DNA of 64,000 bases from Thalassotalea_F euphylliae (GTDB lineage Bacteria; Pseudomonadota; Gammaproteobacteria; Enterobacterales; Alteromonadaceae). The notes below the pieces were generated by a model that was not told where the DNA came from, ran no database searches, and was given only the letters and a program-made list of their open reading frames with translations. The number at the start of each line of letters is the position of its first letter. The stretch's first letter is position 1. The stretch covers positions 558,001 to 622,000 of the forward strand of contig NZ_JBHUIB010000012.1 of NCBI RefSeq assembly GCF_042682785.1, in the 5' to 3' direction. Below are positions 43,852-52,957 of the stretch, piece after piece. The translations under genes were made by a program, and so were the position numbers.

Positions 43852-44260
43852 CAATCATAATCGTGCAATATGTCATGCGTCGATAGGCACGAATGACTTA
43901 GTTAAAGCAAAAGCGTTTTATCAACCGCTTCTCTCAATACTAGATATCGACTTAGTCAGTGAGTATGAACACGCATTAGCGTTCGGCAAAGGTTACCCTG
44001 AGTTTTGGGTACAAATTCCATTCGACAAGCAACCAATGTCGACCGGTAACGGTGTTCATTTTGGTTTTGTTGCCAAGTCACACCAGCAAGTGAATGACTT
44101 TTATCACAAGGCGATCTCACTCGGGGCCATTTGCAATGGTGCTCCTGGGCCACGACCCGAATATGGCGAACCTTATTATGGCTGCTTTGTGATAGATCCA
44201 GAGGGCAATAAAATAGAGGCGAGCTTCTGGGATTTTAATTGGAAGCCTATGCAGACTTGA
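43844..44260 (+). CDS. VOC-family (glyoxalase-like) protein
   Basis: This 138-residue protein has a vicinal oxygen chelate fold: ASIGTNDLVKAKAFYQPLLSILDIDLVSEYEHALAFG and a C-terminal GCFVIDPEGNKIEASFWD. It resembles small glyoxalase or dioxygenase relatives; the substrate is unknown. It overlaps arsJ by eight bases, so an accessory arsenic role is possible, although it is not clearly an ArsI C-As lyase. Confidence 0.78.
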   Translation: MDNNHNRAICHASIGTNDLVKAKAFYQPLLSILDIDLVSEYEHALAFGKGYPEFWVQIPFDKQPMSTGNGVHFGFVAKSHQQVNDFYHKAISLGAICNGAPGPRPEYGEPYYGCFVIDPEGNKIEASFWDFNWKPMQT

Positions 44261-44348
44261 TACTCTTTTCCTATTTTTTAGACAAGTTTTGACTGCTCGA
44301 AAATTCTCTATATACTGCTAGGTCAAGCCGAGAACAAAGAGAATAAAA

Positions 44349-46259
44349 GTGGTTGAAAAAAGCGCTATAAAGCAATGGGTTATAATTGTTTTATTAGGGT
44401 GTGCGCAACTAGCATCCCCTAGTGCTTTCGGGTGGCAGTCAGTCACTGAATATTCGTCTTTACTGACCGCATTAGACGAAATAAATAAAATCACCCACGT
44501 AGATAATGAAAAAGCGCTTAACGACCTTCTTGCACTAGAGCCTCAACTAGATAGAGCACCTGTCATTGAGCAGTTAGAGTACTACCATGTTCTTGCTGAA
44601 ACATACACGTTAAAAGGTGAACATCGCCAAGCTCAGCTTGTTGCAGAAAAAGCATTGGCGATGGCAACAAACCTTATATCGCCCCCTATTGTCATCGCAA
44701 AGCTTTCCTATAATTTGGGCTACTCAATGGAGTCTCTAGGCGATTTAGACCTCGCGCTTGAGCAATACTTGTCTGGGCTTGAAATTGCGGAATCACTTGA
44801 GTCCCAGAAAGAAGTTGCTATTGGGCTAACCAATATTGGTGCGATATATTACCAAACCAATCGGATGCAAGAAGCATTGGTATCGCTTAACGATGCGCTT
44901 GCAATTGCTGATAACCTCTCAGATGAGGAACTTAAAGGCCTTGTAAACAGTGAACTGGGTATTTTGTACGGGAGCTTGAGAGAAACAGAAAAGGCGATTA
45001 AGTATTACGAAGCATCGTATCAACACTATATGAATGCGGGTAAAAAACTAACTGCTGTTAATAATTTGAGGAATAGTGCAATTAGCTACTGGGTGTTGGG
45101 TAACAAAGAGAAAGCGATTGCCACATACAACACGTTACTCAAAGAACTAGCACCTCTTGATAACACTGAAATGCAGTTTAGTGCGCATATAGGCTTGGCT
45201 CAAATTTATGCGTCGGATGAAAGCAAACAGTATGAATTGGCGCTGTCTCATTTAAAAGAAACAGAGCAGCTTGTCGCTAAAGTAGAGCATCACTATCTGC
45301 CGATGCTGTTTCTCATCGAAAAATCGGCAATTCTCAAGCAAATGAAACATTATGACCAAGCCTTGGAAACGATTGCCGAAGCACTGGATGCCTTCCATCA
45401 ACAAAGATATAAATTAGTGCCACTTAACGAAGCCCGTTTGCTGGTTCAACGCGCTGAAATTTTCATAGATATGAAACGCTTCAAAGAGGCGTACGACACT
45501 TATTTGCGTATCTATGATCTAAATATGCAGTACTTTCAAAGTCTTCAAACTGAAGCGGTAGCGGATTTGCGCTTGCAGTATGAAAGTAGCCGCGCTGATA
45601 TCGAAAAAGATATATTAGAAAGCAAGAATAAGCTTGAGTCATTATCGCTAGAGCAAGCTAAAAAAGATGCAGAAAATAAACAGTTTTATCTTTATGGTAT
45701 CGCGTTAGTTACGGTGCTTTTTGCTGCATTACTAAATAGCTTATTGAAAAATCAAAAACAGTTATTGAAAGTTTCCCGAACAGATGGGCTTACAGGCGTC
45801 AGCAATCGTTTATGCTTTATTGAGCGTAGTGAAGACTTACTTACTCATGCTAGGCACTCTAAACAAGATGCGGCTTTACTCGTTATTGACTGTGACTTTT
45901 TCAAAAACATTAATGACACATACGGGCATAGTATGGGTGATGAAGTGCTCAAGCTTATTGCTCGACTGGGTAAAGCGATGTTCAATGCGCCGTCATGTTT
46001 TGCTCGATTTGGTGGTGAAGAATTTACAGTGATTATTCCTGACTGTGATTTACCTTCTGCGCTTAGCAAAGCAGAGGCCTTCCGAAAAGCGGTAGAAGCG
46101 CAATCTTGGAACCAAGAATATCAGGCGCTGTTGAGTGTAAGTATTGGCGTGGTAACAGCCAACTCTATCAATAGCCATGATTTCGAGGTGTTATTTAAGC
46201 ATGCTGATGAACTGCTTTACCAGGCGAAAAGTAAAGGGCGTAATCAAGTATGCGCATAA
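44349..46259 (+). CDS. TPR-repeat diguanylate cyclase
   Basis: This 636-residue protein starts at GTG with a signal peptide (VIIVLLGCAQLASPSAFG). It has about eight tetratricopeptide repeats (about 40-420; for example GLTNIGAIYYQTNRMQEALVSLNDAL), a transmembrane helix (FYLYGIALVTVLFAALLNSLL, about 447-468) and a C-terminal GGDEF domain with RFGGEEFTVI. The active-site GGEEF is intact, so it should make c-di-GMP in the cytoplasm from a periplasmic TPR sensor. The RxxD inhibitory site five residues before GGEEF is not present (NAPSCFARF). It overlaps the next gene by ten bases; the two GGDEF genes form a pair. Confidence 0.9.
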   Translation: MVEKSAIKQWVIIVLLGCAQLASPSAFGWQSVTEYSSLLTALDEINKITHVDNEKALNDLLALEPQLDRAPVIEQLEYYHVLAETYTLKGEHRQAQLVAEKALAMATNLISPPIVIAKLSYNLGYSMESLGDLDLALEQYLSGLEIAESLESQKEVAIGLTNIGAIYYQTNRMQEALVSLNDALAIADNLSDEELKGLVNSELGILYGSLRETEKAIKYYEASYQHYMNAGKKLTAVNNLRNSAISYWVLGNKEKAIATYNTLLKELAPLDNTEMQFSAHIGLAQIYASDESKQYELALSHLKETEQLVAKVEHHYLPMLFLIEKSAILKQMKHYDQALETIAEALDAFHQQRYKLVPLNEARLLVQRAEIFIDMKRFKEAYDTYLRIYDLNMQYFQSLQTEAVADLRLQYESSRADIEKDILESKNKLESLSLEQAKKDAENKQFYLYGIALVTVLFAALLNSLLKNQKQLLKVSRTDGLTGVSNRLCFIERSEDLLTHARHSKQDAALLVIDCDFFKNINDTYGHSMGDEVLKLIARLGKAMFNAPSCFARFGGEEFTVIIPDCDLPSALSKAEAFRKAVEAQSWNQEYQALLSVSIGVVTANSINSHDFEVLFKHADELLYQAKSKGRNQVCA

Positions 46260-47428
46260 TATTTTTATTTACGTCAATTCTACTCCTCTTGATGCCAATG
46301 TTGTTTGAGGCATTGGCTGCAGAAGTTGATAAAGATTTGGTTGTTATTAAGCGGCTTGCACAACAGGCTCAAAATCATGCCTTTGTTGATGAAAAAGAGC
46401 TTTTTGAAGAGTTAGATAAGCTTGTGTTAGCCAGTGAAGAACAACACTTTTATGCTAACTTAGTCAGAGGTTTTGCGGCTTTTTACCGACAGGATTATAT
46501 CTCTGCTGAAAAAATGTTAGCGCGTGCCTCCGAATACGTTGAAACAATTCCTGATGAGCAACAAATAAAGCCACTTTTTTATCAGTTTCATGAAAGCCTA
46601 TCTGATGTTTATGTAGCGCTGAATGATTATGAGTTTGCGTTCAAACACAAGCGCTTGTTTTTGAAAAAGTATGCACGCGATTTAGAAGCAAAAGAGAAAG
46701 TGATGCTTGAAAGTTTGGAGGAGAAATATCAAATCGACCAAAAGCAGCAAATGAATGAACTCATTGCTCAGCAAACCAAACTCAAGCAAACTGAAATTAA
46801 AAAATTTGAACGGGAAAAGCAACTTCAAGAGCGCAATGTCATTATTTTAGTGGGGATTTGCCTTGTTTTTGTGCTGTTAATTTTTAGGCAGTTACGTATC
46901 AAGCGCCAGCTTGAGTGGCTCAGTCAAACAGATACTCTGACCCACCTCAAGAATCGAACGACGTTGTTTAGTGAAGCGAACAAACTGGTCGACAAAGCAT
47001 TAATAGAGCAAACGGAAATGACCGTGCTCGTGATGGACGTCGATCACTTCAAACGAATCAATGATCAATTTGGTCACCAAAGCGGTGATAAAGTCCTCAA
47101 ACATGTTGCTTCGCTGGGTCAGGAAGTCATGCGCTCTCGCGATATTTTTGCGCGATTAGGTGGTGAAGAGTTTGTTGCGGTTTTACCACAGGCTACGATA
47201 GATGAAGCATTTGCTATTGCCACACGCATTAAAGATAAGATCACACAAGCCCCCATATCCGTCGATAATCAACAAATCCCAGTCACGGTGAGTATTGGGG
47301 TTGCCGCACTTTCTCAAGGAGAAGTGAGCTTTGATTGCTTGATAAAGGCTGCTGATCAAGCCATGTATCAGGCTAAAGCCTCAGGCCGTAACTGCATAGA
47401 ACTTTATCAAGGCTCCGAGCAAAGTTAA
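46250..47428 (+). CDS. Second diguanylate cyclase with I-site
   Basis: This 392-residue protein has a signal peptide (IIFLFTSILLLLMPMLFEALA), a TPR-like helical periplasmic region (about 30-190), a transmembrane helix (VIILVGICLVFVLLIF, about 198-213) and a GGDEF domain with RLGGEEFVAVLPQ. Here RSRD stands five residues before GGEEF, the RxxD product-inhibition I-site. Catalytic residues are intact. It overlaps the upstream TPR-GGDEF gene by ten bases and is very likely co-transcribed, so two cyclases with different feedback inhibition come from one message. Confidence 0.88.
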   Translation: MRIIFLFTSILLLLMPMLFEALAAEVDKDLVVIKRLAQQAQNHAFVDEKELFEELDKLVLASEEQHFYANLVRGFAAFYRQDYISAEKMLARASEYVETIPDEQQIKPLFYQFHESLSDVYVALNDYEFAFKHKRLFLKKYARDLEAKEKVMLESLEEKYQIDQKQQMNELIAQQTKLKQTEIKKFEREKQLQERNVIILVGICLVFVLLIFRQLRIKRQLEWLSQTDTLTHLKNRTTLFSEANKLVDKALIEQTEMTVLVMDVDHFKRINDQFGHQSGDKVLKHVASLGQEVMRSRDIFARLGGEEFVAVLPQATIDEAFAIATRIKDKITQAPISVDNQQIPVTVSIGVAALSQGEVSFDCLIKAADQAMYQAKASGRNCIELYQGSEQS

Positions 47429-47603
47429 AAAACAGTAGCTAGCTATTTTTTCTCACGCTGAGATCGGCTAAGCTAGGGGTGATCATCACATCGGATCTCC
47501 AGATCCACTCTCGTGAATAATAACAATAGGCTTAATGGCATTGATACCATCATTAAATGCGATTAAGCACAGCAGCAAACAGTAACATTAGGAAAGAATT
47601 TTC

Positions 47604-49919
47604 ATGTCTGATGTGCTCGAGTATAGTCTTGACGGTGTCGAACAAGTTCCGCTAAGACGCTTTACCGAAGAAGCTTATCTAAATTACTCCATGTATGTCA
47701 TCATGGATCGTGCTCTACCTCACATAGGTGACGGGCTAAAACCAGTACAAAGACGTATTGTCTATGCAATGTCTGAACTTGGTTTATCAGCGGTTGCTAA
47801 ATACAAAAAATCAGCACGTACCGTGGGTGACGTACTAGGTAAGTTCCACCCACATGGTGATTCTGCCTGTTATGAAGCCATGGTGTTAATGGCTCAACCA
47901 TTCTCTTATCGCTATCCATTAGTCGATGGCCAAGGGAACTGGGGCGCGCCCGACGACCCTAAATCGTTTGCTGCTATGCGATATACGGAAGCACGCCTGT
48001 CTAAATTTAGTGAAGTGCTGCTTTCTGAACTTGGGCAAGGTACTGTTGATTGGATCCCTAACTTCGACGGGACCATGAAAGAGCCGAAAACGCTTCCAGC
48101 TCGTTTACCACATATTCTGCTCAATGGTATCACTGGTATCGCTGTTGGTATGGCAACAGATATTCCGCCACATAATGTGCGAGAGGTTGCTAATGCCTGC
48201 GTTACCCTCATTGAAAAACCGAAGGCTGATTTAGAAGAGGTACTTGAACACGTTCAAGGGCCTGACTATCCGACAGACGCAGAAATCATCACGCCGAAAG
48301 ATGAAATCACCAAAATCTATCAAACTGGCCGTGGGTCAATCAAAATGCGAGCTGTGTATGAGATGGAACATGGTGAAATTGTTATTACAGCATTACCTCA
48401 CCAAGCATCTGGTGCGAAAGTCTTAGAGCAAATAGCACAGCAAATGCAGGCGAAAAAACTGCCTATGGTAGTGGATTTACGTGATGAATCGGACCATGAA
48501 AACCCCATTCGCCTCGTTGTGGTACCTCGCTCAAATCGCGTTGATGTTGAACAATTGATGCAGCACTTATTTGCAACAACCGATCTAGAGAAGAATTATC
48601 GCGTAAACCTCAATATGATTGGCTTAGACAACAAGCCAGCAGTAAAGAACCTACGAGATATTTTAGCAGAGTGGTTAGAGTTCAGGCGCGAAACAACGCG
48701 CAGACGATTGCAATACCGATTAGACAAAGTACTTGCTCGTCTTCATATCTTAGATGGTTTATTGGTTGCTTATCTCAACATTGATGAAGTGATCGAGATT
48801 ATTCGAACCTATGACGATGCGAAAGCAGAGTTAATGTCTCGCTTTAACTTATCTGAGATTCAAGCGAACGCAATTCTTGAAATAAAGCTTCGCCAGTTAG
48901 CTAAGCTGGAAGAAATTAAGATTCGTGGTGAACAAGACGAGTTAAACAAAGAGCGTGAACAGTTAGAAAAAACGCTCAATTCAAAAGCGCGTATGAATAC
49001 GTTGCTTAAGAAAGAAATTCTTGCTGCGGCAGAGCTATATGGTGACGACCGCCGCAGTAAACTGGTTGAGCGTGGTGAATCAAAAGCGTTATCAGAAAAA
49101 GATCTCGTGCCAAGCGAACCTGTAACGGTTGTTGTTTCTGAAAAAGGTTGGGCACGCTGTGCCAAAGGTCATGACATTGAGCCTGCACAGATGAGTTATA
49201 AAGCGGGTGATACGTATCTATGCGCTGCCAAAGGTCGTAGCAATAGACCTGTTGTGTTCGTTGACTCTACCGGCCGAGCATATACCACAGATGCGCATAG
49301 CTTGCCGACAGCGCGTAGCCAAGGAGAGCCACTAACCGGACGTTTCAATCTTTCTGCCGGTGAAACTTTTACACAAGTTGTTATGGCTGATGATGAAAGT
49401 AAGTATTTACTTAGCTCGGATGCTGGGTATGGTTTTGTTGGTAAATTTGCCGATATGGTAAGCCGAAATAAGAACGGTAAAGCGTTATTGAGTTTACCTG
49501 CAAATGCTAAAGTGATGATGCCTAAGCCGGTTATTGAAGAAGAGAGCTTGTGCTTAGCTATCACGACGGAAGGGCGTATGCTGGTGTTCCCAGTTGCTGA
49601 TTTACCGGAATTAAGCAAAGGTAAAGGTAACAAAATCATCAATATTGCGTCGGCTCGTGCTAAAGCTCGTGAAGAATACGTCACTTTACTTGAAGTTATT
49701 TTGCCTACGGACTCGATAACGTTGCATGCTGGTCGCAGAAAATTGACGTTAAAAGCAAATGATATTGAGCATTACCGTGGTGAACGTGGCCGACGGGGTA
49801 ATAAGCTGCCAAGAGGGCTGCAGCGGGTTGATCGTATTGAAATTGAGTCTGCTGTACCAGTTTCTGACGATGTGGATGTTACGACAGAATCAGCAGATGT
49901 AGAGGCGTCAGAAGAGTAA
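47604..49919 (+). CDS. parC: DNA topoisomerase IV subunit A
   Basis: This 771-residue protein is the DNA-cleaving subunit of topoisomerase IV. It has LKPVQRRIVYAMSELGL, KKSARTVGDVLGKFHPHGDSACYEAMV, the active-site tyrosine in AAMRYTEARLS, the GFAVGM-like GIAVGMATDIPPHN, and C-terminal blades (RGERGRRGNKLPRGLQ). The AGGAAAG site precedes the ATG. It lies about 9.6 kb from parE with accessory genes between them. Confidence 0.96.
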   Translation: MSDVLEYSLDGVEQVPLRRFTEEAYLNYSMYVIMDRALPHIGDGLKPVQRRIVYAMSELGLSAVAKYKKSARTVGDVLGKFHPHGDSACYEAMVLMAQPFSYRYPLVDGQGNWGAPDDPKSFAAMRYTEARLSKFSEVLLSELGQGTVDWIPNFDGTMKEPKTLPARLPHILLNGITGIAVGMATDIPPHNVREVANACVTLIEKPKADLEEVLEHVQGPDYPTDAEIITPKDEITKIYQTGRGSIKMRAVYEMEHGEIVITALPHQASGAKVLEQIAQQMQAKKLPMVVDLRDESDHENPIRLVVVPRSNRVDVEQLMQHLFATTDLEKNYRVNLNMIGLDNKPAVKNLRDILAEWLEFRRETTRRRLQYRLDKVLARLHILDGLLVAYLNIDEVIEIIRTYDDAKAELMSRFNLSEIQANAILEIKLRQLAKLEEIKIRGEQDELNKEREQLEKTLNSKARMNTLLKKEILAAAELYGDDRRSKLVERGESKALSEKDLVPSEPVTVVVSEKGWARCAKGHDIEPAQMSYKAGDTYLCAAKGRSNRPVVFVDSTGRAYTTDAHSLPTARSQGEPLTGRFNLSAGETFTQVVMADDESKYLLSSDAGYGFVGKFADMVSRNKNGKALLSLPANAKVMMPKPVIEEESLCLAITTEGRMLVFPVADLPELSKGKGNKIINIASARAKAREEYVTLLEVILPTDSITLHAGRRKLTLKANDIEHYRGERGRRGNKLPRGLQRVDRIEIESAVPVSDDVDVTTESADVEASEE

Positions 49920-50071
49920 GCAAACTGAATACGTATGCAGTTAATTGCCACTGCTTAGTGGCAAACTGTACTATGAAGGTGATGATATAGACATGCTGTT
50001 AAGCTGACATCGTAACCTGTTCCCTTGGTTACTTTTGTTAATAGTGTATTTGTATAGTTCACACGTTTTTG

Positions 50072-50104
50072 GGCACACTAGCGAAAGCGAGTGTGCTTTT
50101 TTTC
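50072..50104 (+). terminator. parC terminator
   Basis: GCACACT pairs with AGTGTGC (ten-base loop), then a run of seven or eight T's, about 150 bases after the parC stop. The rest of the 281-base gap before the MFS gene shows only a weak promoter-like stretch. Confidence 0.85.
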
Positions 50105-50200
50105 GATCTAATGCTAACGTAAAGGCAACGGTTCTCGCTGCTTAGCGCGTTTACAGCAAGTCTCAAACTCTTATAACAATTACATCAACTGGGAAATGCA

Positions 50201-51664
50201 ATGAATACAAAGAAACCACAGCTTAGTTTCTGGCAGATTTGGAATGTCAGTTTTGGTTTTCTCGGGGTGCAAATAGGCTTCGCACTACAAAACGGTAACG
50301 TTAGCCGTATTTTGTCAGACTTGGGGGCAGACCTTTCCTCGCTTTCACTCTTTTGGTTAGCGGCGCCAATTATGGGCCTCATCGTTCAGCCAATTGTTGG
50401 CGCGGCATCAGATAAAACCTGGAACGGTATGGGGCGTAGATTGCCGTTTATTCTTGGTGGCGCGATAGTCGCAGCAATGGCGATGGCTCTTTTGCCCAAT
50501 GCCTCTATGGTGGTCGCGTTTATACCACCTATGATTTTTGGCCTCTTTATTTTTGCCATCAAAGATGCGGCGTTTAACGTAACCTTCCAGCCTTTCCGTT
50601 CTTTAGTATCTGATATGGTGCCTGCTGAGCAACGAAACCTCGGTTACTCAGTGCAAACATTGTTGATAAACATTGGTGCCGTTATTGGGTCCATATTGCC
50701 GTTTTTCCTGACTAACGTGATTGGTTTAGACAACATATCTGCGCAAGGTGAAGTTGCGCCTTCTGTCATATGGTCGTTTTATATTGGTGCCACTGTATTA
50801 CTTGGCTCGGTATTGTGGACCGTGCTTCGTACGAAAGAATATCCACCAGAGCAATACTATGCATTTAAAGGCATGGATGCAGAAGTGGTTGCAAAAGAGC
50901 AGCAAGCGAAGAAGTCACTGGGTGAGCGCTTGTCTGGCTTTTGGCAGCTATTCAAAGATATGCCAACAATTATGAAGCAATTGGCTGTGGTCCAGTTTTT
51001 CTCGTGGTTTGCTTTATTCATCATGTGGACATATACACCAGCTGCCATTACTCAACATACTTGGGGGGTTGCTGTTGAGTGGTTTGATCCCGCTTACATT
51101 AGCGCAGCTGGCGGATTGCCTGCCGATATTGCGAAAGCAAAAGGTAGTGCAGGGGATTGGGTAGGTATTTTGTATGCAGCGCAAGCATTGTTCTCGGTAA
51201 TTTTTGCCATGTTGCTGACTAAGCTCGCAAACACGTTTGGTCGTCGACTGACTTATGCGTTGAGCCTAGCAGCAGGTGGATTAGGCTATATGAGTTTTGT
51301 ACTTTTCCAAGATCCTACATTAACTCACGTGGACTTATTGATTACGCAAGTTGAGGTGCCACAAGGAGCGCTTGGACTGTTATGCTCCATGGTCGGTATT
51401 GGTATGGCTTGGGCAGCAATTTTAGCAATGCCTTATGCGATTCTGGCTGGGGCATTACCGGCGGATAAGACAGGTGTTTATATGGGAATATTTAACTTCA
51501 CCATAGCAGCACCTCAAATAGTCTCTGGTATTGCATCAGGTTGGATACTGAGCAATATTTTCGACAATCACGCCATCAATATAATCATGCTTGCCGGTGG
51601 TGCAATGTTCTTAGCGGCACTCTCTGTTGTGTTTGTGAAAGATAACGAACAAACGGAACAGTAA
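50201..51664 (+). CDS. MFS sugar transporter (SLC45/maltose-like)
   Basis: This 487-residue major facilitator transporter has about 12 transmembrane helices. It resembles the glycoside-pentoside-hexuronide/SLC45-like group (FWQIWNVSFGFLGVQIGFALQNGNVSRILSDLGAD, APIMGLIVQPIVGAASDKTWNGMGRRLPFILGG). Related genes in marine Alteromonadales are annotated as maltose or sucrose transporters. The substrate is not certain. The LacI-family gene immediately downstream, convergent, is the likely regulator. No glycosidase or kinase is next to it. Confidence 0.8.
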   Translation: MNTKKPQLSFWQIWNVSFGFLGVQIGFALQNGNVSRILSDLGADLSSLSLFWLAAPIMGLIVQPIVGAASDKTWNGMGRRLPFILGGAIVAAMAMALLPNASMVVAFIPPMIFGLFIFAIKDAAFNVTFQPFRSLVSDMVPAEQRNLGYSVQTLLINIGAVIGSILPFFLTNVIGLDNISAQGEVAPSVIWSFYIGATVLLGSVLWTVLRTKEYPPEQYYAFKGMDAEVVAKEQQAKKSLGERLSGFWQLFKDMPTIMKQLAVVQFFSWFALFIMWTYTPAAITQHTWGVAVEWFDPAYISAAGGLPADIAKAKGSAGDWVGILYAAQALFSVIFAMLLTKLANTFGRRLTYALSLAAGGLGYMSFVLFQDPTLTHVDLLITQVEVPQGALGLLCSMVGIGMAWAAILAMPYAILAGALPADKTGVYMGIFNFTIAAPQIVSGIASGWILSNIFDNHAINIIMLAGGAMFLAALSVVFVKDNEQTEQ

Positions 51665-51675
51665 AATAAGCCAAG

Positions 51676-51703
51676 AAAAAAGGAGGCAAATGCCTCCTTT
51701 TTT
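51676..51703. terminator. Bidirectional terminator (MFS/lacI)
   Basis: AAAAAAGGAGGCA pairs with TGCCTCCTTTTTT around a two-base centre, between two convergent genes. Confidence 0.9.
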
Positions 51704-51716
51704 GATTATTGGCAAG

Positions 51717-52739
51717 TTAGCTGCCGCACGATTTCCTGACGATCAAGCTTGTCGGCATCAGCGTCGTTTTGGCTTCTTCGCCACTAATAAGTTTAATTAA
51801 ACTGTCGACGAGCAACTCACCCGCCAGTTTCGTGTTTTGTTTGGCTGTGGTAAGCGGTGGAAAGGTGAAACTTGCCATCGGTATGTCGTCAAAACCGATT
51901 ACGGCAACTTCCTCTGGCACTTTAATATTGTTGTCTTGGAGGGCTCTCATCGCACCGATAGCAATTAAGTCGCTGGCGCCAAACAATGCATCAAAACTCT
52001 CTCCACTTTCAATTAACTTTAACGCGGCACTATATCCAGATTCTTCAGTGGATATTGCATCGAATTGTGCTTTCTTATTAATGGTTAATTCGTTGTCAGT
52101 TATCGCTTTACAGTGTCCTTTGTAACGGTCAAAAAATTCAGGTGCATGACTTGAAGCTTCACCAATAAAGGCAAACTTTTTTCGACCATTCATAATCACG
52201 TGTTCAGTCAATTGATAACCGCCGTGAAAATTATCACAACCTACAGAAACAATAGGCAGTGACTTAACATCTGCGCCCCAACGAACGAACCGCGTATTCT
52301 GTTCAATTAATTGTTCTAGTTTTTCTTCATAATCAACAAAGTCACCATAACCAAGCAAAATAATACCGTCTGCTTTGTTTGAGTCTTCAAACTCAGCATG
52401 CCAGTCGTCATTCATTTGTTGGAATGACACCAATAAGTCGTAGCCTTTATCAGAACACGCCTTGGTTATACTGCCTAACATGGACAAAAAGAAAGGGTTG
52501 ATGGAAGAATCATCATTGGTAGGGTCTTCGAATAGCAGTAATGCAATGGTACTGCTTTGCTGAGAACGCAAGTTACTGGCATTTTTATCGACTTTGTAAT
52601 TAAGTTCTTTAGCAATCGCCTGCACTTTCAAGCGAGTTTCTTCATTCACCAAAGAACTGTTACGTAAAGCCCTAGATACCGTTGATTGCGATACACCTGC
52701 ACGATACGCGATGTCAAAAGAAGTAGGTTTAGACTTCAC
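51717..52739 (-). CDS. LacI-family transcriptional regulator
   Basis: This 340-residue regulator has an N-terminal LacI helix-turn-helix (TSFDIAYRAGVSQSTVSRALRNSSLVNEETRLKVQAIAKELNY), a hinge region, and a periplasmic-binding-like effector domain (NTRFVRWGADV, ALFGASDLIAIGAMRALQDNNIKVPEEVAVIGFDDIPM, SFTFPPLTTAKQN). It probably represses the neighbouring sugar transporter and is relieved by a sugar. The ligand is unknown. Confidence 0.9.
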   Translation of the reverse strand: MKSKPTSFDIAYRAGVSQSTVSRALRNSSLVNEETRLKVQAIAKELNYKVDKNASNLRSQQSSTIALLLFEDPTNDDSSINPFFLSMLGSITKACSDKGYDLLVSFQQMNDDWHAEFEDSNKADGIILLGYGDFVDYEEKLEQLIEQNTRFVRWGADVKSLPIVSVGCDNFHGGYQLTEHVIMNGRKKFAFIGEASSHAPEFFDRYKGHCKAITDNELTINKKAQFDAISTEESGYSAALKLIESGESFDALFGASDLIAIGAMRALQDNNIKVPEEVAVIGFDDIPMASFTFPPLTTAKQNTKLAGELLVDSLIKLISGEEAKTTLMPTSLIVRKSCGS

Positions 52740-52957
52740 AAATACGACCTATTTAGCTTGCATGAAAAAATACTACCGTGAAGGCAGCATTAAGTACATA
52801 TTATGACTAATATTTATTGTAATAAAAAACCGAATAATTACACATGAGGATGTATTATTAACAAGCGATTTGAACACAGCTTTATTTCGGCTCTGCGAAT
52901 CACTAAAATAGCGCTGATACTGTTCCCTTTCCTTAACATAGCGACGTTGTAAGTTTT

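Noticed and set aside
47436..47451. AT-rich palindrome TAGCTAGCTA with a T run after the second GGDEF gene
   Set aside because: The stem is short and weak; I could not call it a terminator with confidence.
50110..50165. LacI-type operator before the MFS gene
   Set aside because: Some CG-centred short symmetry is present but no convincing full palindrome.
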